From the NCBI RefSeq assembly GCF_013374995.1, contig NZ_CP056030.1:5550501-5614500 (forward strand): a stretch of 64,000 bases of DNA, in the 5' to 3' direction. The position numbers and the translations under genes are program-made. Below the pieces are notes generated by a model. The model was not told the DNA's origin and made no database searches. It saw only the letters and a program-made list of their open reading frames with translations. Position 1 is the stretch's first letter, and every line of letters starts with the position of its first letter. The stretch is from Pseudomonas eucalypticola. GTDB taxonomy: Bacteria > Pseudomonadota > Gammaproteobacteria > Pseudomonadales > Pseudomonadaceae. Positions 1 through 10,750 of the stretch are shown here, in pieces.

Positions 1-273
1 ATCAGGCAGGTGGATAGGCCCCACCTGCCGACAGGCGATGGATGATTCGGCGCGATCTTCGGCCAACCCGAGGCCGCCTTTGATGCCACCGGTCTTGGCG
101 CGAGACAGGTAGCAGGTCACGCCCGGCACCTTGGGGTCGTCGAATGCCTCCACGACGATACGGTCGTTGGGGCCGACGAACTTGAACACCGTCGACACCT
201 GGCCGATCTCTTCAGCCGAAGCAAGTAGCGGCAGGACCAGCAGCAGGCCCAGCATTCCCTTGATCGCACGCAT
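1..273 (-). CDS. creA: CreA family protein, 5' part only (cut by window edge)
   Basis: The 91 visible codons begin [20 protein letters not shown], a signal peptide ending in an ASA-type cleavage site. They continue with the CreA core: [19 protein letters not shown], then a Cys-containing [11 protein letters not shown] stretch and [15 protein letters not shown]. CreA is a small conserved periplasmic protein of unknown function. The gene runs off the left edge, so the C-terminus is not seen. It starts 9 bases downstream of the proB stop and may be read with it. Confidence 0.85.
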   Translation of the reverse strand, partial: MRAIKGMLGLLLVLPLLASAEEIGQVSTVFKFVGPNDRIVVEAFDDPKVPGVTCYLSRAKTGGIKGGLGLAEDRAESSIACRQVGPIHLPD

Positions 274-282
274 GGTTAACCC

Positions 283-1401
283 TCAGACCAGAATCAGATT
301 GTCGCGGTGCACCAGTTCCGGCTCGGCGATGTAGCCCAGCAGGTTTTCGATGGCCTCGGAAGATTGGCCGATGATTTTCTGTGCCTCGGCAGCACTGTAG
401 TTGGCCAGGCCGCGGGCCACTTCCTTGCCGTCCGGCCCCAGGCACACCACCATTTCACCGCGACGGAACGCGCCCAGCACACCCTTCACACCCACCGGCA
501 GCAGACTCTTGTGCCCTTCCAGCAGCGCCTGCACGGCGCCCGCATCCAGGGTCAGGGTACCGCGCGTCTGCAGGTGGCCGGCCAGCCACTGCTTGCGCGC
601 CGCCAGCATGCCGCGCTCGGGCGACAACAGGGTGCCCAGACGCTCGCCGGCCTTGAGGCGGTCCAGCACACGCTCCAGGCGCCCACCGACGATGATGGTG
701 TGGGCGCCGGAACGCGCAGCCAACCGCGCAGCGCGCAGCTTGGTCTGCATGCCGCCGCGCCCCAGGGCGCCGCCGGTACCGCCCGCAACGGCATCCAGGG
801 CAGGGTCATCGGCCCGCGCTTCGTAGATCAATTGGGCATCCGGGTTGTTGCGCGGGTCGGCGTCGAACATGCCGTCGCGGTCGGTGAGAATCACCAGCAG
901 GTCAGCCTCCACCAGGTTGGCTACCAGAGCCGCCAGGGTGTCGTTATCGCCGAAGCGGATTTCGTCAGTGACCACGGTGTCGTTTTCGTTGATGACCGGG
1001 ATCACCCCCAACTCCACCAGGGTACGCAGGGTGCTGCGTGCATTGAGGTAACGTTTGCGGTCGGACAGGTCGTCATGGGTCAGCAGGATCTGCGCCGTGT
1101 GGCGGCCATGCTCGGCGAAACTCGACTCCCAGGCCTGCACCAGGCCCATCTGGCCAATGGCGGCTGCGGCCTGCAGTTCATGCATGCCACTGGGGCGCTT
1201 CGCCCAGCCCAGGCGGCTCATACCAGCCGCCACGGCGCCCGAGGACACCAGCACCAGCTCAACGCCCGCCTCGTGCAAGGCCACCATTTGCTCGACCCAC
1301 ACGCCCATGGCGGCACGGTCCAGGCCCTTGCCGTCTGCTGTCAGCAACGCGCTGCCGATTTTCACGACCCAGCGCTGCGCACCTGTCACCTTGCTCCGCA
1401 T
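283..1401 (-). CDS. proB: Glutamate 5-kinase
   Basis: ProB phosphorylates L-glutamate to glutamyl-5-phosphate, the first and feedback-inhibited step of proline synthesis, in the cytoplasm. The 372-residue product has the amino-acid-kinase start [11 protein letters not shown], the SSGAVAAGM loop, NENDTV and the [13 protein letters not shown] segment. A C-terminal PUA domain follows from about residue 278 ([11 protein letters not shown] onward). Length matches the PUA-containing form of gamma-proteobacteria. The gene lies downstream of obgE in the same direction, with a hairpin between them. Confidence 0.97.
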   Translation of the reverse strand: MRSKVTGAQRWVVKIGSALLTADGKGLDRAAMGVWVEQMVALHEAGVELVLVSSGAVAAGMSRLGWAKRPSGMHELQAAAAIGQMGLVQAWESSFAEHGRHTAQILLTHDDLSDRKRYLNARSTLRTLVELGVIPVINENDTVVTDEIRFGDNDTLAALVANLVEADLLVILTDRDGMFDADPRNNPDAQLIYEARADDPALDAVAGGTGGALGRGGMQTKLRAARLAARSGAHTIIVGGRLERVLDRLKAGERLGTLLSPERGMLAARKQWLAGHLQTRGTLTLDAGAVQALLEGHKSLLPVGVKGVLGAFRRGEMVVCLGPDGKEVARGLANYSAAEAQKIIGQSSEAIENLLGYIAEPELVHRDNLILV

Positions 1402-1441
1402 GTTCTTCCAACCTATGCCCGGGAGAAATTATTCGTAGAAA

Positions 1442-1469
1442 CCAAAACGCCGCTCCCAGGGGAGCGGCG
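1442..1469 (-). terminator. Hairpin between obgE and proB
   Basis: A 9-bp GC-rich stem (1448-1456 with 1461-1469, loop CAGG) is followed on the minus strand by a short T run (GTTTTGGTTT). It could partly terminate obgE transcripts before proB. Confidence 0.55.
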
Positions 1470-1504
1470 CTGTAGTTTACTACGGGCAGATCGGCGGCGC
1501 CTGC

Positions 1505-1557
1505 TTCCCGAACTTCGCGCGGCCTCCACAAGAGACTGCAGGGCGAAGCTCGGGAAA
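1505..1557. repeat. REP-like inverted pair
   Basis: Two facing copies of the element seen repeatedly in this window: TTCCCGAACTTCGCGC and its partner GGGCGAAGCTCGGGAA. They lie between proB and obgE. They match the core of copies at 10.5, 13.7, 21.5, 24.2 and 62.8 kb. Confidence 0.7.
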
Positions 1558-1571
1558 ACGCGCCACACCAG

Positions 1572-2876
<1,305 letters not shown>

Positions 2877-2936
2877 TTAACGATACTCGCGCCAGCGGCC
2901 CAGGCAACAGCTTTGCAAGAGACTCACCCCACAAAC

Positions 2937-2965
2937 GAAAAAGCCCCGTCGCAAGACAGGGCTTT
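2937..2965 (-). terminator. Intrinsic terminator after rpmA
   Basis: On the minus strand the stem AAGCCC...GGGCTT (2941-2946 with 2959-2964) is followed by a run of T. It ends the rplU-rpmA message before obgE. Confidence 0.7.
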
Positions 2966-2981
2966 CCCAGCGAACTCGCGA

Positions 2982-3239
2982 TTAGGCCGCGACTACGCTC
3001 ACGTAACGACGACCGAAGGCGCCTTTTACTTCGAACTTGATCACGCCTTCGACTTTAGCGAACAGAGTGTGATCTTTACCCATGCCAACGCCGTAGCCAG
3101 CGTGGAATTGGGTGCCGCGCTGACGCACGATGATGTTGCCTGCTTTGATAGCCTGGCCGCCATACATCTTCACGCCAAGGCGTTTGGCTTCTGAGTCGCG
3201 ACCGTTACGGGTACTACCACCAGCTTTTTTGTGTGCCAT
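2982..3239 (-). CDS. rpmA: 50S ribosomal protein L27
   Basis: Basic 85-residue protein beginning [20 protein letters not shown], the invariant N-terminus of bacterial L27. L27 sits near the peptidyl-transferase centre of the large subunit. It lies 34 bp after rplU in the universal rplU-rpmA pair and is followed by a terminator and obgE. Confidence 0.98.
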   Translation of the reverse strand: MAHKKAGGSTRNGRDSEAKRLGVKMYGGQAIKAGNIIVRQRGTQFHAGYGVGMGKDHTLFAKVEGVIKFEVKGAFGRRYVSVVAA

Positions 3240-3273
3240 GAGTCAATTCTCCTAGTGAGGAATTAGGCTGAAA

Positions 3274-3588
3274 TTAAGCCTGAATACCGGTGATTTTGAT
3301 CTCGGTGTACCACTGGCGGTGGCCCATGCGCTTCATGTGGTGCTTACGACGACGGAACTTGATGATACGAACCTTGTCGTGACGACCTTGGGAGATCACT
3401 TCAGCCACAACGGTAGCGCCAGCAACAACGGGGGCGCCGATGTTGACGTCGTCGCCGTTGGCGACCAGCAGAACGCGATCAAAGGTCACGGATTCGCCAG
3501 TGGCGACTTCCAGTTTCTCGATCTTCAGGTACTCACCCGGGGCGACTTTGTACTGCTTGCCACCGGTAACAATTACTGCGTAAGACAT
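3274..3588 (-). CDS. rplU: 50S ribosomal protein L21
   Basis: 104-residue protein starting [15 protein letters not shown], with the C-terminal signature [16 protein letters not shown]. It is the 23S rRNA-binding partner of the rplU-rpmA operon. The start at 3588 is the family start; a longer reading frame upstream has no family resemblance. The gene is divergent from ispB across a 239-bp intergenic region. Confidence 0.98.
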   Translation of the reverse strand: MSYAVIVTGGKQYKVAPGEYLKIEKLEVATGESVTFDRVLLVANGDDVNIGAPVVAGATVVAEVISQGRHDKVRIIKFRRRKHHMKRMGHRQWYTEIKITGIQA

Positions 3589-3766
3589 GGTATTTCTCCG
3601 ATAATCCTGCTCACCCAGCTCTTTATAAGTAGAGTGTCGGCTGGCATGGCTGCATGGGGTGGAACGACCCAAATGCAATTGCGTAAGGCAGGTGCTGCCC
3701 AGGAAGTTCAGGGTGCGCGATTGTACGCAAGCCCCGCCCCGCTTGCAAGTGGCCGTCCATCGCGCC

Positions 3767-3795
3767 TTGACAGGGCGGGACCCGCGACCTAGCAT
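3767..3795 (+). promoter_or_regulatory. Sigma-70-type promoter of ispB
   Basis: TTGACA (3767-3772), a 17-bp spacer and TAGCAT (3790-3795) lie 33 bp ahead of the ispB ATG. The -35 is perfect, the -10 reasonable and the spacing optimal. Confidence 0.65.
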
Positions 3796-3827
3796 GCCGC
3801 GCATCCCTTCTGGAGCACCTGTCGCTG

Positions 3828-4796
3828 ATGCAACCCCAAGCTTTCTACCGCGCGGTGGCGGACGATTTCAACGCCGTCGACGTCATCATCAAGAAGCAAC
3901 TGACTTCGCGCGTACCGCTGGTGTCGAAAATCGGTGACTATATTACGTCAGCCGGGGGCAAACGTCTGCGCCCGCTGCTGGTGCTGCTGTGTGGCAAGGC
4001 CCTGGGCCGCGAAGGCGACGAGCTGCGCCTGCTGGCCGCCACCATCGAATTCCTGCATACCGCCACCCTGCTGCATGACGACGTGGTCGACATGTCGGGC
4101 ATGCGCCGTGGCCGCTCCACCGCCAACGCCATGTGGGGCAACGCACCCAGCGTCCTGGTAGGTGACTTCCTGTACTCGCGCTCGTTCGAGATGATGGTAG
4201 AACTGGGCTCCATGCCGGTGATGCGCATCCTGTCCCAGGCTACCCGCGTGATCGCCGAAGGCGAAGTGCTGCAACTGTCCAAGGTGCGCGACGCCAGCAC
4301 CACCGAAGAAGTGTACATGGAAGTCATCCGCGGCAAGACCGCGATGCTCTTCGAAGCCTCTACCCACAGCGCCGCGGCCCTGGCCGAAGCGACGCCGGAA
4401 CAGGCCGAGGCCCTGCGCACCTTCGGTGACCACCTGGGCGTGGCTTTCCAACTGGTCGACGACCTGCTGGACTACAAGGGCGACGCCGAGACCCTGGGCA
4501 AGAACGTCGGCGACGACCTGGCCGAAGGCAAGCCGACCCTGCCACTGATCTACACCATGCGCGAAGGCACCGCCGAGCAGGCCGCCCTGGTGCGCAAGGC
4601 CATTCAGAAAGGCGGGATCGAAGACCTGGAAAGCATCCGCGTTGCCGTGGAAGCCTCCGGCGCCCTGGAATACACCGCCCAGCTGGCGCGCGACTACGTC
4701 AAGCGCGCCATCGCCTGCCTTGATGCCCTGCCGCCCAGCGAATACCGCGACGCACTGGTTGAGCTGAGTGAGTTCGCCGTAGCGCGCACCCACTGA
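3828..4796 (+). CDS. ispB: Octaprenyl diphosphate synthase (polyprenyl synthase)
   Basis: A trans-prenyltransferase that extends farnesyl diphosphate with isopentenyl diphosphate to make the ubiquinone side chain. The 322-residue product shows GGKRLRPLL, the first Asp-rich motif [16 protein letters not shown] near residues 82-97, the GKT helix segment ([12 protein letters not shown]) and the second Asp-rich motif [13 protein letters not shown]. Length and position opposite rplU-rpmA are typical of gamma-proteobacteria. Chain length cannot be read from sequence alone. Confidence 0.95.
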   Translation: MQPQAFYRAVADDFNAVDVIIKKQLTSRVPLVSKIGDYITSAGGKRLRPLLVLLCGKALGREGDELRLLAATIEFLHTATLLHDDVVDMSGMRRGRSTANAMWGNAPSVLVGDFLYSRSFEMMVELGSMPVMRILSQATRVIAEGEVLQLSKVRDASTTEEVYMEVIRGKTAMLFEASTHSAAALAEATPEQAEALRTFGDHLGVAFQLVDDLLDYKGDAETLGKNVGDDLAEGKPTLPLIYTMREGTAEQAALVRKAIQKGGIEDLESIRVAVEASGALEYTAQLARDYVKRAIACLDALPPSEYRDALVELSEFAVARTH

Positions 4797-4810
4797 TACC
4801 GAGTCGCCTG

Positions 4811-4879
4811 CTTTCCGGGCTTCGCCCAGCCCCACAGTGGAACGCATTTCCTCGTGGGATCTGGCGCAGCTCGGGAAAG
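4811..4879. repeat. Degenerate REP-like inverted pair
   Basis: CTTTCCGGGCTTCGCCCAGCC and the facing GATCTGGCGCAGCTCGGGAAAG are diverged copies of the window's REP-like element. They are placed in the ispB/yjdM gap. Confidence 0.55.
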
Positions 4880-4960
4880 CCTCCCCCGCAATTCCCCCGC
4901 CTGCGATAAAAACCCTATATAATCTGCGCCTTTATTTTGCCCACCCGCCGAGGAACCCGC

Positions 4961-5302
4961 GTGAGCACTCTGCCTGCCTGCCCCAAATGCAATTCCGAAT
5001 ACACCTACGAGGACGGCACCCAGCTGGTGTGCCCTGAATGCGCCCACGAGTGGTCGGCCAGCGGCGAAGCCGAGACGGGCGGCAATGACGCGGTGAAAAA
5101 GGATGCGGTAGGCAATGTGCTGCAGGATGGCGACACCATCACCGTGATCAAGGACCTCAAGGTCAAGGGCACCTCCCTGGTGGTCAAGGTCGGCACCAAG
5201 GTCAAGAACATCCGCCTGTGCGACGGCGATCATGACATCGACTGCAAGATCGAGGGCATCGGCCCGATGAAATTGAAGTCCGAGTTCGTACGCAAAGTCT
5301 GA
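4961..5302 (+). CDS. yjdM: Zinc-ribbon protein YjdM (PhnA family)
   Basis: The 113-residue product has an N-terminal zinc ribbon, [13 protein letters not shown]...CPECAHEW, followed by the conserved PhnA domain ([15 protein letters not shown]...). The older name links it to phosphonate use, but its biochemical role is unclear. The GTG start at 4961 has a GAGGA ribosome-binding site and yields the family N-terminus. An in-frame TTG at 4937 would add 8 residues without support. A TATAAT box lies at 4918-4923. Confidence 0.9.
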   Translation: MSTLPACPKCNSEYTYEDGTQLVCPECAHEWSASGEAETGGNDAVKKDAVGNVLQDGDTITVIKDLKVKGTSLVVKVGTKVKNIRLCDGDHDIDCKIEGIGPMKLKSEFVRKV

Positions 5303-5397
5303 TCTGACGAATGGTCGCGAGGCTGCCCGGCGCGGCCTGCGGCCCCTGATCTTTCCCTGAATGGAAAAAATCCTCCAATAGAGCCTTGCTATTCCTT

Positions 5398-5417
5398 GAA
5401 TAAGAATTATTCTCATT
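5398..5417. promoter_or_regulatory. Fur-box-like site
   Basis: The sequence GAATAAGAATTATTCTCATT centres on T5408. Its 7-bp arms (TAAGAAT and ATTCTCA) pair at six of seven positions, as in the 7-1-7 Fur palindrome. On the opposite strand it reads AATGAGAATAATTCTTATTC, very close to Pseudomonas Fur sites. It ends 23 bp ahead of the ATG at 5441. Confidence 0.75.
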
Positions 5418-5440
5418 GAACGCTTTCAAGGAGAACTGAC

Positions 5441-5683
5441 ATGACTTATTTGATCGATGCCTGGCTGGACCGCCCTCACCCTTACCTGCGCATATTGCAT
5501 CGCGAAACCGGCGAAGTGTGTGCGGTGCTGGAGGAAGAGGCACTGGATGAACTGCGTGACCAGGGTGACCTGGACCTGTCGGGGCTGAGCTCCAGCGAGC
5601 CCATCGTGCTCAAGGAACTGGTGCGAAACCTGTTCCTGTTCTGCTATGCCCGAGCGTTGCGCCCGGTAAGCAGCCTGCATTGA
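5441..5683 (+). CDS. Small conserved protein, probably iron-regulated
   Basis: An 80-residue protein (MTYLIDAWLDRPHPYLRILH...) with no signal peptide, membrane segment or cysteine pair. I recognise it as the counterpart of P. aeruginosa PA4570 from its position between ispB and fklB; that family has no known function. It has a good AAGGAG site 7 bp before the ATG, and a near-consensus Fur box overlaps the promoter region. Induction by low iron is therefore likely (inference). The protein is acidic in its middle (EEEALDELRDQGDLD). Confidence 0.85.
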   Translation: MTYLIDAWLDRPHPYLRILHRETGEVCAVLEEEALDELRDQGDLDLSGLSSSEPIVLKELVRNLFLFCYARALRPVSSLH

Positions 5684-5774
5684 AGCGGCTGACCCGATGT
5701 GCAGCGGCTGCCGCCAGGCGGCGTCCGGGCGCCCGTGACGCGGCCTGACGGCCACTGCTACACCTCTGCAGTGC

Positions 5775-6392
5775 TTACAGTACGTCCAGCAGCTCTACGT
5801 CGAATACCAGCACGCTGTGCGGCGGGATGCTGCCAACGCCCTGGGCACCGTAGGCCAGTTCGCTTGGCACGTACAGACGCCATTTGCTGCCGGCGTTCAT
5901 CAGTTGCAGCGCTTCGGTCCAACCGGCGATCACGCCGCTGACCGGGAATTCGGCCGGCTGGCCACGCTCATACGAGCTGTCGAACACGGTGCCGTCGATC
6001 AGGGTACCGTGGTAGTGGGTGCGCACGCTGTCGTCGCGCGATGGCTTGGCGCCTTCGCCAGCGGTCAGCACTTCGAATTGCAGGCCCGATGCCAGGGTGG
6101 TGATACCCTCGCGCTTGGCGTTTTCGGCCAGGAACGCCAGGCCAGCGCCAGCGGCGGCTTCAGCTTTGGCAGCCGCTTCGGCTTGCATGATGTCACGGAT
6201 AACCTTGAAGCTGGCAGACAGGTCTTCCTGGCTGACACGGCTAGGCAGGCCATTGAAGGCATCGGTCAGGCCGGCCAGGATGGCGTCCAGGCTCACACCC
6301 GGTGGCGGGTTGTCGCGCAGCTGGTCGCCCAGTTGACGGCCAATGCCGTAGCTTACGCGCGTTTCGTCGGTGGACAGGTTTACTTCGGACAT
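5775..6392 (-). CDS. fklB: FKBP-type peptidyl-prolyl cis-trans isomerase
   Basis: 205-residue isomerase of the FklB/Mip type. The N-terminal dimerisation helices occupy about 1-90 (YGIGRQLGDQLRDNPPPG...). The FKBP catalytic domain runs from about 95 to the end, with GxKPxxxDSVRTHYHGTLIDGTVFDSSY and VPSELAYGAQGVGSIPPHSVLVFDVELL. No signal peptide is seen, so it is probably cytoplasmic. Convergent with the preceding small gene. Confidence 0.93.
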   Translation of the reverse strand: MSEVNLSTDETRVSYGIGRQLGDQLRDNPPPGVSLDAILAGLTDAFNGLPSRVSQEDLSASFKVIRDIMQAEAAAKAEAAAGAGLAFLAENAKREGITTLASGLQFEVLTAGEGAKPSRDDSVRTHYHGTLIDGTVFDSSYERGQPAEFPVSGVIAGWTEALQLMNAGSKWRLYVPSELAYGAQGVGSIPPHSVLVFDVELLDVL

Positions 6393-6512
6393 CTCGGTGC
6401 TCCGCTGCAGGGCCCGTCAGCGAGCAGGCGAATACCACCGCCTGCCGTCCCGGGCCCAAACCAAAAGGGCGAGCAGACTAGCACACTGAGTACGTCAGTT
6501 CAGCTTGTGGCG

Positions 6513-6818
6513 TCAGTGGCGCGAGCGGAATGAGATAGGCACGCGCAGATCTTCCTCGGCGCTGTCGCCCAGGCCGCACATCTCGTCATGCACCGAACCG
6601 TGGATCAGGTGAAACGGCACCTCCGGCAATTGCCGCAGCAGGTCGCGGGCATGCTCGACCGAACGCAGGTGCATGGCGTGGCCACTGGCGTCGTTGAGCG
6701 GGTGGGATTTGCCATGCATGCGCGCTTCGAGCAAGTAGATACCGCCTTCCAGGGATATCAGGTTCAGCTCGTCGATCAGACCGGCATGGGCGTGGGTGGT
6801 CAGTTCCTGAACATTCAT
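6513..6818 (-). CDS. DUF6482-like small protein
   Basis: 101-residue protein (MNVQELTTHAHAGLIDELNL...). It contains a repeated strand-like pattern (GGIYLLEARMHGKSHPLND) and an acidic C-terminal half (GSVHDEMCGLGDSAEEDLRV). It resembles a pseudomonad-restricted family of unknown function. It sits between fklB and yqhA in the order remembered from other Pseudomonas. Confidence 0.75.
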   Translation of the reverse strand: MNVQELTTHAHAGLIDELNLISLEGGIYLLEARMHGKSHPLNDASGHAMHLRSVEHARDLLRQLPEVPFHLIHGSVHDEMCGLGDSAEEDLRVPISFRSRH

Positions 6819-6921
6819 GACTGCACCTCGAATGGGTCGAATGGCTTCAACACTTCATTCTTCGTACAGCAGCGGGCAAAGCACAAGGCAGCTGCCGCGC
6901 CGCTGGTCCGATTGGCGCCGC

Positions 6922-7410
6922 TCAGTGCTTGGTCAGCTTGTCCAGGTAGCCCATGGCGAAGGCCGAGATCACGAAGGTCATGTGAATGATCACATACCAT
7001 TTCAAGTACTCAGGCTCGATATTGCGGGCGTCCATGAACATGCGCAGCAGGTGAATGGACGAGATCGCGACAATGGAGGCGGCCACCTTCATTTTCAGCG
7101 AGCTGGAGTCCATCTTGCCCAGCCAGCTGAGCTTTTCCTGGCCTTCGTCCACGTCCAGCTGGGACACGAAGTTTTCGTAGCCCGACAGCATCACCATTAC
7201 CAGCAACCCGCCGACCAGGGCCATGTCGATCATCGACAGCAGCACCAGGATCAGGTCCGCCTCGCCCATGGAGAACACATTGGGAATGACGTGGAAAACC
7301 TCTTGGAAGAACTTCAGCGCCAGGGCGAGCAGGCCCAGCGACAAGCCGACGTAGATGGGTGCCAGTAGCCAACGAGAGGCGTACATGGTTTTTTCGATAA
7401 AGCGTTCCAT
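6922..7410 (-). CDS. yqhA: YqhA family inner-membrane protein
   Basis: The 162-residue product ([20 protein letters not shown]...) has four likely membrane helices: about 12-37, 52-75, 105-125 and 135-155. It matches the TIGR00645/YqhA family in length and in the motif [12 protein letters not shown]. Function is not established. The start at 7410 gives the family N-terminus; the longer frame adds 58 arginine- and cysteine-rich residues typical of read-through into non-coding DNA. Confidence 0.88.
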   Translation of the reverse strand: MERFIEKTMYASRWLLAPIYVGLSLGLLALALKFFQEVFHVIPNVFSMGEADLILVLLSMIDMALVGGLLVMVMLSGYENFVSQLDVDEGQEKLSWLGKMDSSSLKMKVAASIVAISSIHLLRMFMDARNIEPEYLKWYVIIHMTFVISAFAMGYLDKLTKH

Positions 7411-7501
7411 TGAAAACTGTACCTGGCGGGTAGAAATCGGGGCGCCGATTATACCCGCCAGGTCACCGCACCGCCTCCTGCGACACTGCGCCACATCCGC
7501 G

Positions 7502-7822
7502 TCAGGAGGAACAGCGGTGACATCGCTCGCCATTGATCTTGCGCAACTGCGCCTGCAAGTGCAGCGACCAGATCTGCGGGTCACCCGCTACCTGGTAGCC
7601 GTGCAAGGTCAAGCTGTCGACGATGGCGTCCATCACCGATTCGGCGACGGTAGGGCCGGGGAACGGCCCTTGGGACTTGATGGCGGAAGGTTGTTCGCCT
7701 GCCATGCCAGCGGCGAAAAGCAGGGTCCACATGCCGCTGTCACCGGCCAGTGGGCGTATGCTGCATTCGATTCGGGTCACCAGACCCAGGCATTGACGCG
7801 TAAGGCTGAGGTTGCGCGGCAT
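7502..7822 (-). CDS. Hypothetical protein conserved in pseudomonads
   Basis: 106-residue product starting [20 protein letters not shown]. The ATG at 7822 was chosen because GAGGAG lies 7 bases upstream. A central hydrophobic stretch ([12 protein letters not shown]) may be a buried strand or helix, and the tail ends CHRCSS. I cannot assign a family. It occupies the slot of PA4575 in the remembered P. aeruginosa order. Confidence 0.65.
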   Translation of the reverse strand: MPRNLSLTRQCLGLVTRIECSIRPLAGDSGMWTLLFAAGMAGEQPSAIKSQGPFPGPTVAESVMDAIVDSLTLHGYQVAGDPQIWSLHLQAQLRKINGERCHRCSS

Positions 7823-7983
7823 GACGTCGCTCCTCAATAAAACACTGCTTCAGCCTTCAGTGGAAGACTGTTTCAATCCAGCGACCCGTGGCTATCCATG
7901 CCCTGAGGATAGAAGAAATCCACCGCTGGCAATGTGCGACTGCCTGGTCAGGCGCCGAATGGTCATCCGGCGCCCTCCCCGCT

Positions 7984-10422
7984 TCAGGCTGGCTTGACCT
8001 CGGCCAACTCGGCCTCGGCATGCTCCTTCTCTGCCTCCTTGAGGTCTTCCTCGCTGATCATTTCGGCGATTTCACGCAGACGCTCCACCACCCGGGCGTT
8101 GACGCTACCCTCGGGGAACTGGCCATCGGCGTCCGGCGCACCCGCGTCCTCGCCTACCAGCAAGCTCAGGGCCTCGTCGGCCTGGCGCACCGCGTACACG
8201 TGGAACTGGCCGGCGCGGACAGCCTGCAGCACCTTCTCGTCCAGCATCAGGGTGGCGACGTTGGCGTGGGGAATGATCGCCCCCTGCTCACCGGTCAGGC
8301 CGCGCGCTTCGCACAGGCGGAAGAAGCCTTCGATCTTCTCGTTGACCCCGCCCACCGCCTGCACTTCACCAAACTGGTTGATGGAGCCCGTGATGGCGAA
8401 GCATTGTTTGAGCGGCGTGCGCGACAGCGCCGAGATCAGCGTGCAGGCCTCGCCCAGCGACGCGCTGTCACCGTCCACGTAGCCGTAGGACTGCTCCAGG
8501 GCGATACTCGCCGAAATCGCCAGCGGGAACTCCTGGGCATAGCGGCTACCCAGGTAACCGGTGAGGATCATGACGCCTTTGGAGTGAATCGGCTGGCCCA
8601 GGTTGACCTCACGCTCGATGTCGACGATGCCGCTGCCGCCCGGGTACACCGTGGCGGAAATGCGCGCCGGCACGCCGAAGGCCGAATCCCCGACTTCCAG
8701 CACCGTCAGGCCGTTGCACTTGCCCACGGCAGCGCCGTCGGTGTCGATCAGAATGATGCCGGCCAGCATGTCGTCCAGGATGCGCGCCGACACCCGGCCG
8801 GTGCGCGTGGCCTTGGCCCTGAGGGCACGGTCGATATGGCCGGCGTCGGTCATCTCGTCGTTGGCCAGGTGGCGAATGAAGTCTGCCTCGCTCACCAACT
8901 GAAACAGGTCACCGATGCGCGCCGACAGGCGCCCCTGGTGCTCGGCCAGCCGCGCGCTGTAGGTCGCCAGGCGCGCCACCGCGTCGGCGGTCAGCGGTGC
9001 CATGCCCTCTTCCGAGGTGCGGGTCTTGAGCAACTGCGCGAACTGCTCAAGGCTCTCGTCGACCATGGGGATGTCTTCATCGAAGTCCACCAGCACCCGG
9101 AACATCTCCTGGAAGTCCGGGTCGGCGTCCTGCAGGGCGTAATACAACTGCCGCGAACCGATGATCACCACCTTGACCTGCAAGGGAATCATCTGCGGCG
9201 TCAGGGTGACGGTGGCCAGGCGGCCGTACTCGCCCAGCGGTGACTCCATCTTCAGCTTGCGCGATTGCAGGGCGCGCTTGAGCGCATCCCATACGAAAGG
9301 CTCGCCCAGCATCTTCTCGGCTTCCAGAATCAGGAAACCGCCGTTGGCGCGGTGCAACGCCCCCGGTCGCAGTTGCCGGTAGGTGGTGTACAGCGCGCCC
9401 TGGTCGGTGCTGTATTCGATGCGGCCGAACAGGTTGTCATAGGTGGGGTGCGGTTCGAACACCACGGGTGCGCCACCACTGTTGGGGTGGCCCACCACCA
9501 GGCTCGGGGCATATTGCTCTTCGAGCAGTTTGCGAGCCTGGGCATCGGTCTTGCTGTCGTCCACCAGTTGCTCGACCACGGTTTTCAGCAGGTACACCTG
9601 CATGGCTTGCAGGTAGGCGCACACCGCGGCGTTCTCGGCGTATTTTTCCGACAGCGGCGCCAGCAGAGGCTGCAAGGCCAGGGTAATGGTTTCTTCGTTC
9701 AGCTGGCGCAGCTGGTTGCCGGACTCGCGCTTCCACTGCGGCAGGCTGGCCAGCTCCTCGTTGAGGCGTTCTTCCAGGTCGGAGATGTCCTGGTGAAAGC
9801 GGTCACGGTCGGCTTCAGGCAGTTGCGCGAACTCGGCCTCGTCCAAGGCCTTGCCATCGAGCATGGGCGTAAAGGCGATGTTGCTGCTGTCACGGTACAG
9901 CGCCACGTCCTTTTCCAGCGACAGGCGCTCGATGACGTCCAGGGCACGGTCGTAGCGCTGGTTGAAGGCGCGGTCGATGCCACTCTTCTTCTGCTGGTAG
10001 GACGGGTGCTCGAACACCGCTGGGAAGGTGGAGAGCAGGTTGTCGATCAGCCCGCCGATGTCGGCGATGAAGGCGCCGGCGGTGCCCGGTGGCAGCTCCA
10101 GCGCGCGCGGCTCGCGAGGCTCGTCGAAATTGTTGACGTACACCCAGTCCGGCGGGGTCTGCAGACGCTTGCCCTCAGCCTTGAGGTAGCGTTTGACGAA
10201 CGAGAAGCGGCCGGTGCCCGGCTCACCCATGACGAATACGTTGTAGCCAGGGCGTGGCATGGCCACACCAAATTGCAGCGCCTCGACTGCGCGCTCCTGG
10301 CCAAGCACACCGCGAAAGGGCTCCAGATCATTGGTGGTGGAGAAGCTGAACTGTTCAGCGGAAAACGGACGGGTCAGCGCTTCTGGCGCAAGACGCAGGC
10401 TGGCAGCAACAGGATCAGGCAT
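7984..10422 (-). CDS. Lon-like ATP-dependent protease (LonB/YcbZ type)
   Basis: An 812-residue AAA+ protease distinct from classical Lon, lacking Lon's N-terminal substrate domain. The Walker A-like loop GEPGTGRFSF is near residue 67; it has Arg where classical Walker A has Lys. A long helical insertion covers about 150-330, and the conserved segment NGGFLILEAEKMLG lies near 370. The C-terminal S16 protease domain has catalytic Ser in GDSASLGEA and catalytic Lys in VGGVNEKIEGF. The tail is charged and acidic (EEDLKEAEKEHAEAELAE). Substrates are unknown. Monocistronic, preceded by a REP pair. Confidence 0.88.
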   Translation of the reverse strand: MPDPVAASLRLAPEALTRPFSAEQFSFSTTNDLEPFRGVLGQERAVEALQFGVAMPRPGYNVFVMGEPGTGRFSFVKRYLKAEGKRLQTPPDWVYVNNFDEPREPRALELPPGTAGAFIADIGGLIDNLLSTFPAVFEHPSYQQKKSGIDRAFNQRYDRALDVIERLSLEKDVALYRDSSNIAFTPMLDGKALDEAEFAQLPEADRDRFHQDISDLEERLNEELASLPQWKRESGNQLRQLNEETITLALQPLLAPLSEKYAENAAVCAYLQAMQVYLLKTVVEQLVDDSKTDAQARKLLEEQYAPSLVVGHPNSGGAPVVFEPHPTYDNLFGRIEYSTDQGALYTTYRQLRPGALHRANGGFLILEAEKMLGEPFVWDALKRALQSRKLKMESPLGEYGRLATVTLTPQMIPLQVKVVIIGSRQLYYALQDADPDFQEMFRVLVDFDEDIPMVDESLEQFAQLLKTRTSEEGMAPLTADAVARLATYSARLAEHQGRLSARIGDLFQLVSEADFIRHLANDEMTDAGHIDRALRAKATRTGRVSARILDDMLAGIILIDTDGAAVGKCNGLTVLEVGDSAFGVPARISATVYPGGSGIVDIEREVNLGQPIHSKGVMILTGYLGSRYAQEFPLAISASIALEQSYGYVDGDSASLGEACTLISALSRTPLKQCFAITGSINQFGEVQAVGGVNEKIEGFFRLCEARGLTGEQGAIIPHANVATLMLDEKVLQAVRAGQFHVYAVRQADEALSLLVGEDAGAPDADGQFPEGSVNARVVERLREIAEMISEEDLKEAEKEHAEAELAEVKPA

Positions 10423-10523
10423 CGGGCATCCTTACTTCGGCGGGGCAGATGACGGCATTCTGGCGCTGAAAAGCTTCAAGCTGCAAGCGCTTGCGGAAGT
10501 TGATCGCTGATGATGGGAGCCCC

Positions 10524-10614
10524 CCTGTGGGACCGGGCGAAGCTCGGGAAGCGAACAACAGGGTGCAACTGAAGGTTCGGGGGGTGCTTCACGAGCTCCG
10601 CCCGGTCCCACAGG
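10524..10614. repeat. REP-like inverted pair in the gap before the DUF3015 gene
   Basis: CCTGTGGGACCGGGCGAAGC at 10524 faces GCTCCGCCCGGTCCCACAGG, which ends at 10614, so the pair can fold into one long hairpin. It takes up the middle of the 328-bp gap between the Lon-like gene and the next gene; the remaining 140 bp presumably holds that gene's promoter. Confidence 0.8.
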
Positions 10615-10750
10615 TCATCATTGTGTGCAAATTGCCAGTTTTTCAGTGGAACCAGTAAACCCCGCCTAAACTCCAAACTGCGTCCTGGAGCGAAGCAGTG
10701 CCAGGCAATCCTGAACCCTTGGTTTTGCACCTTACAAAGAGAACAAAGCT

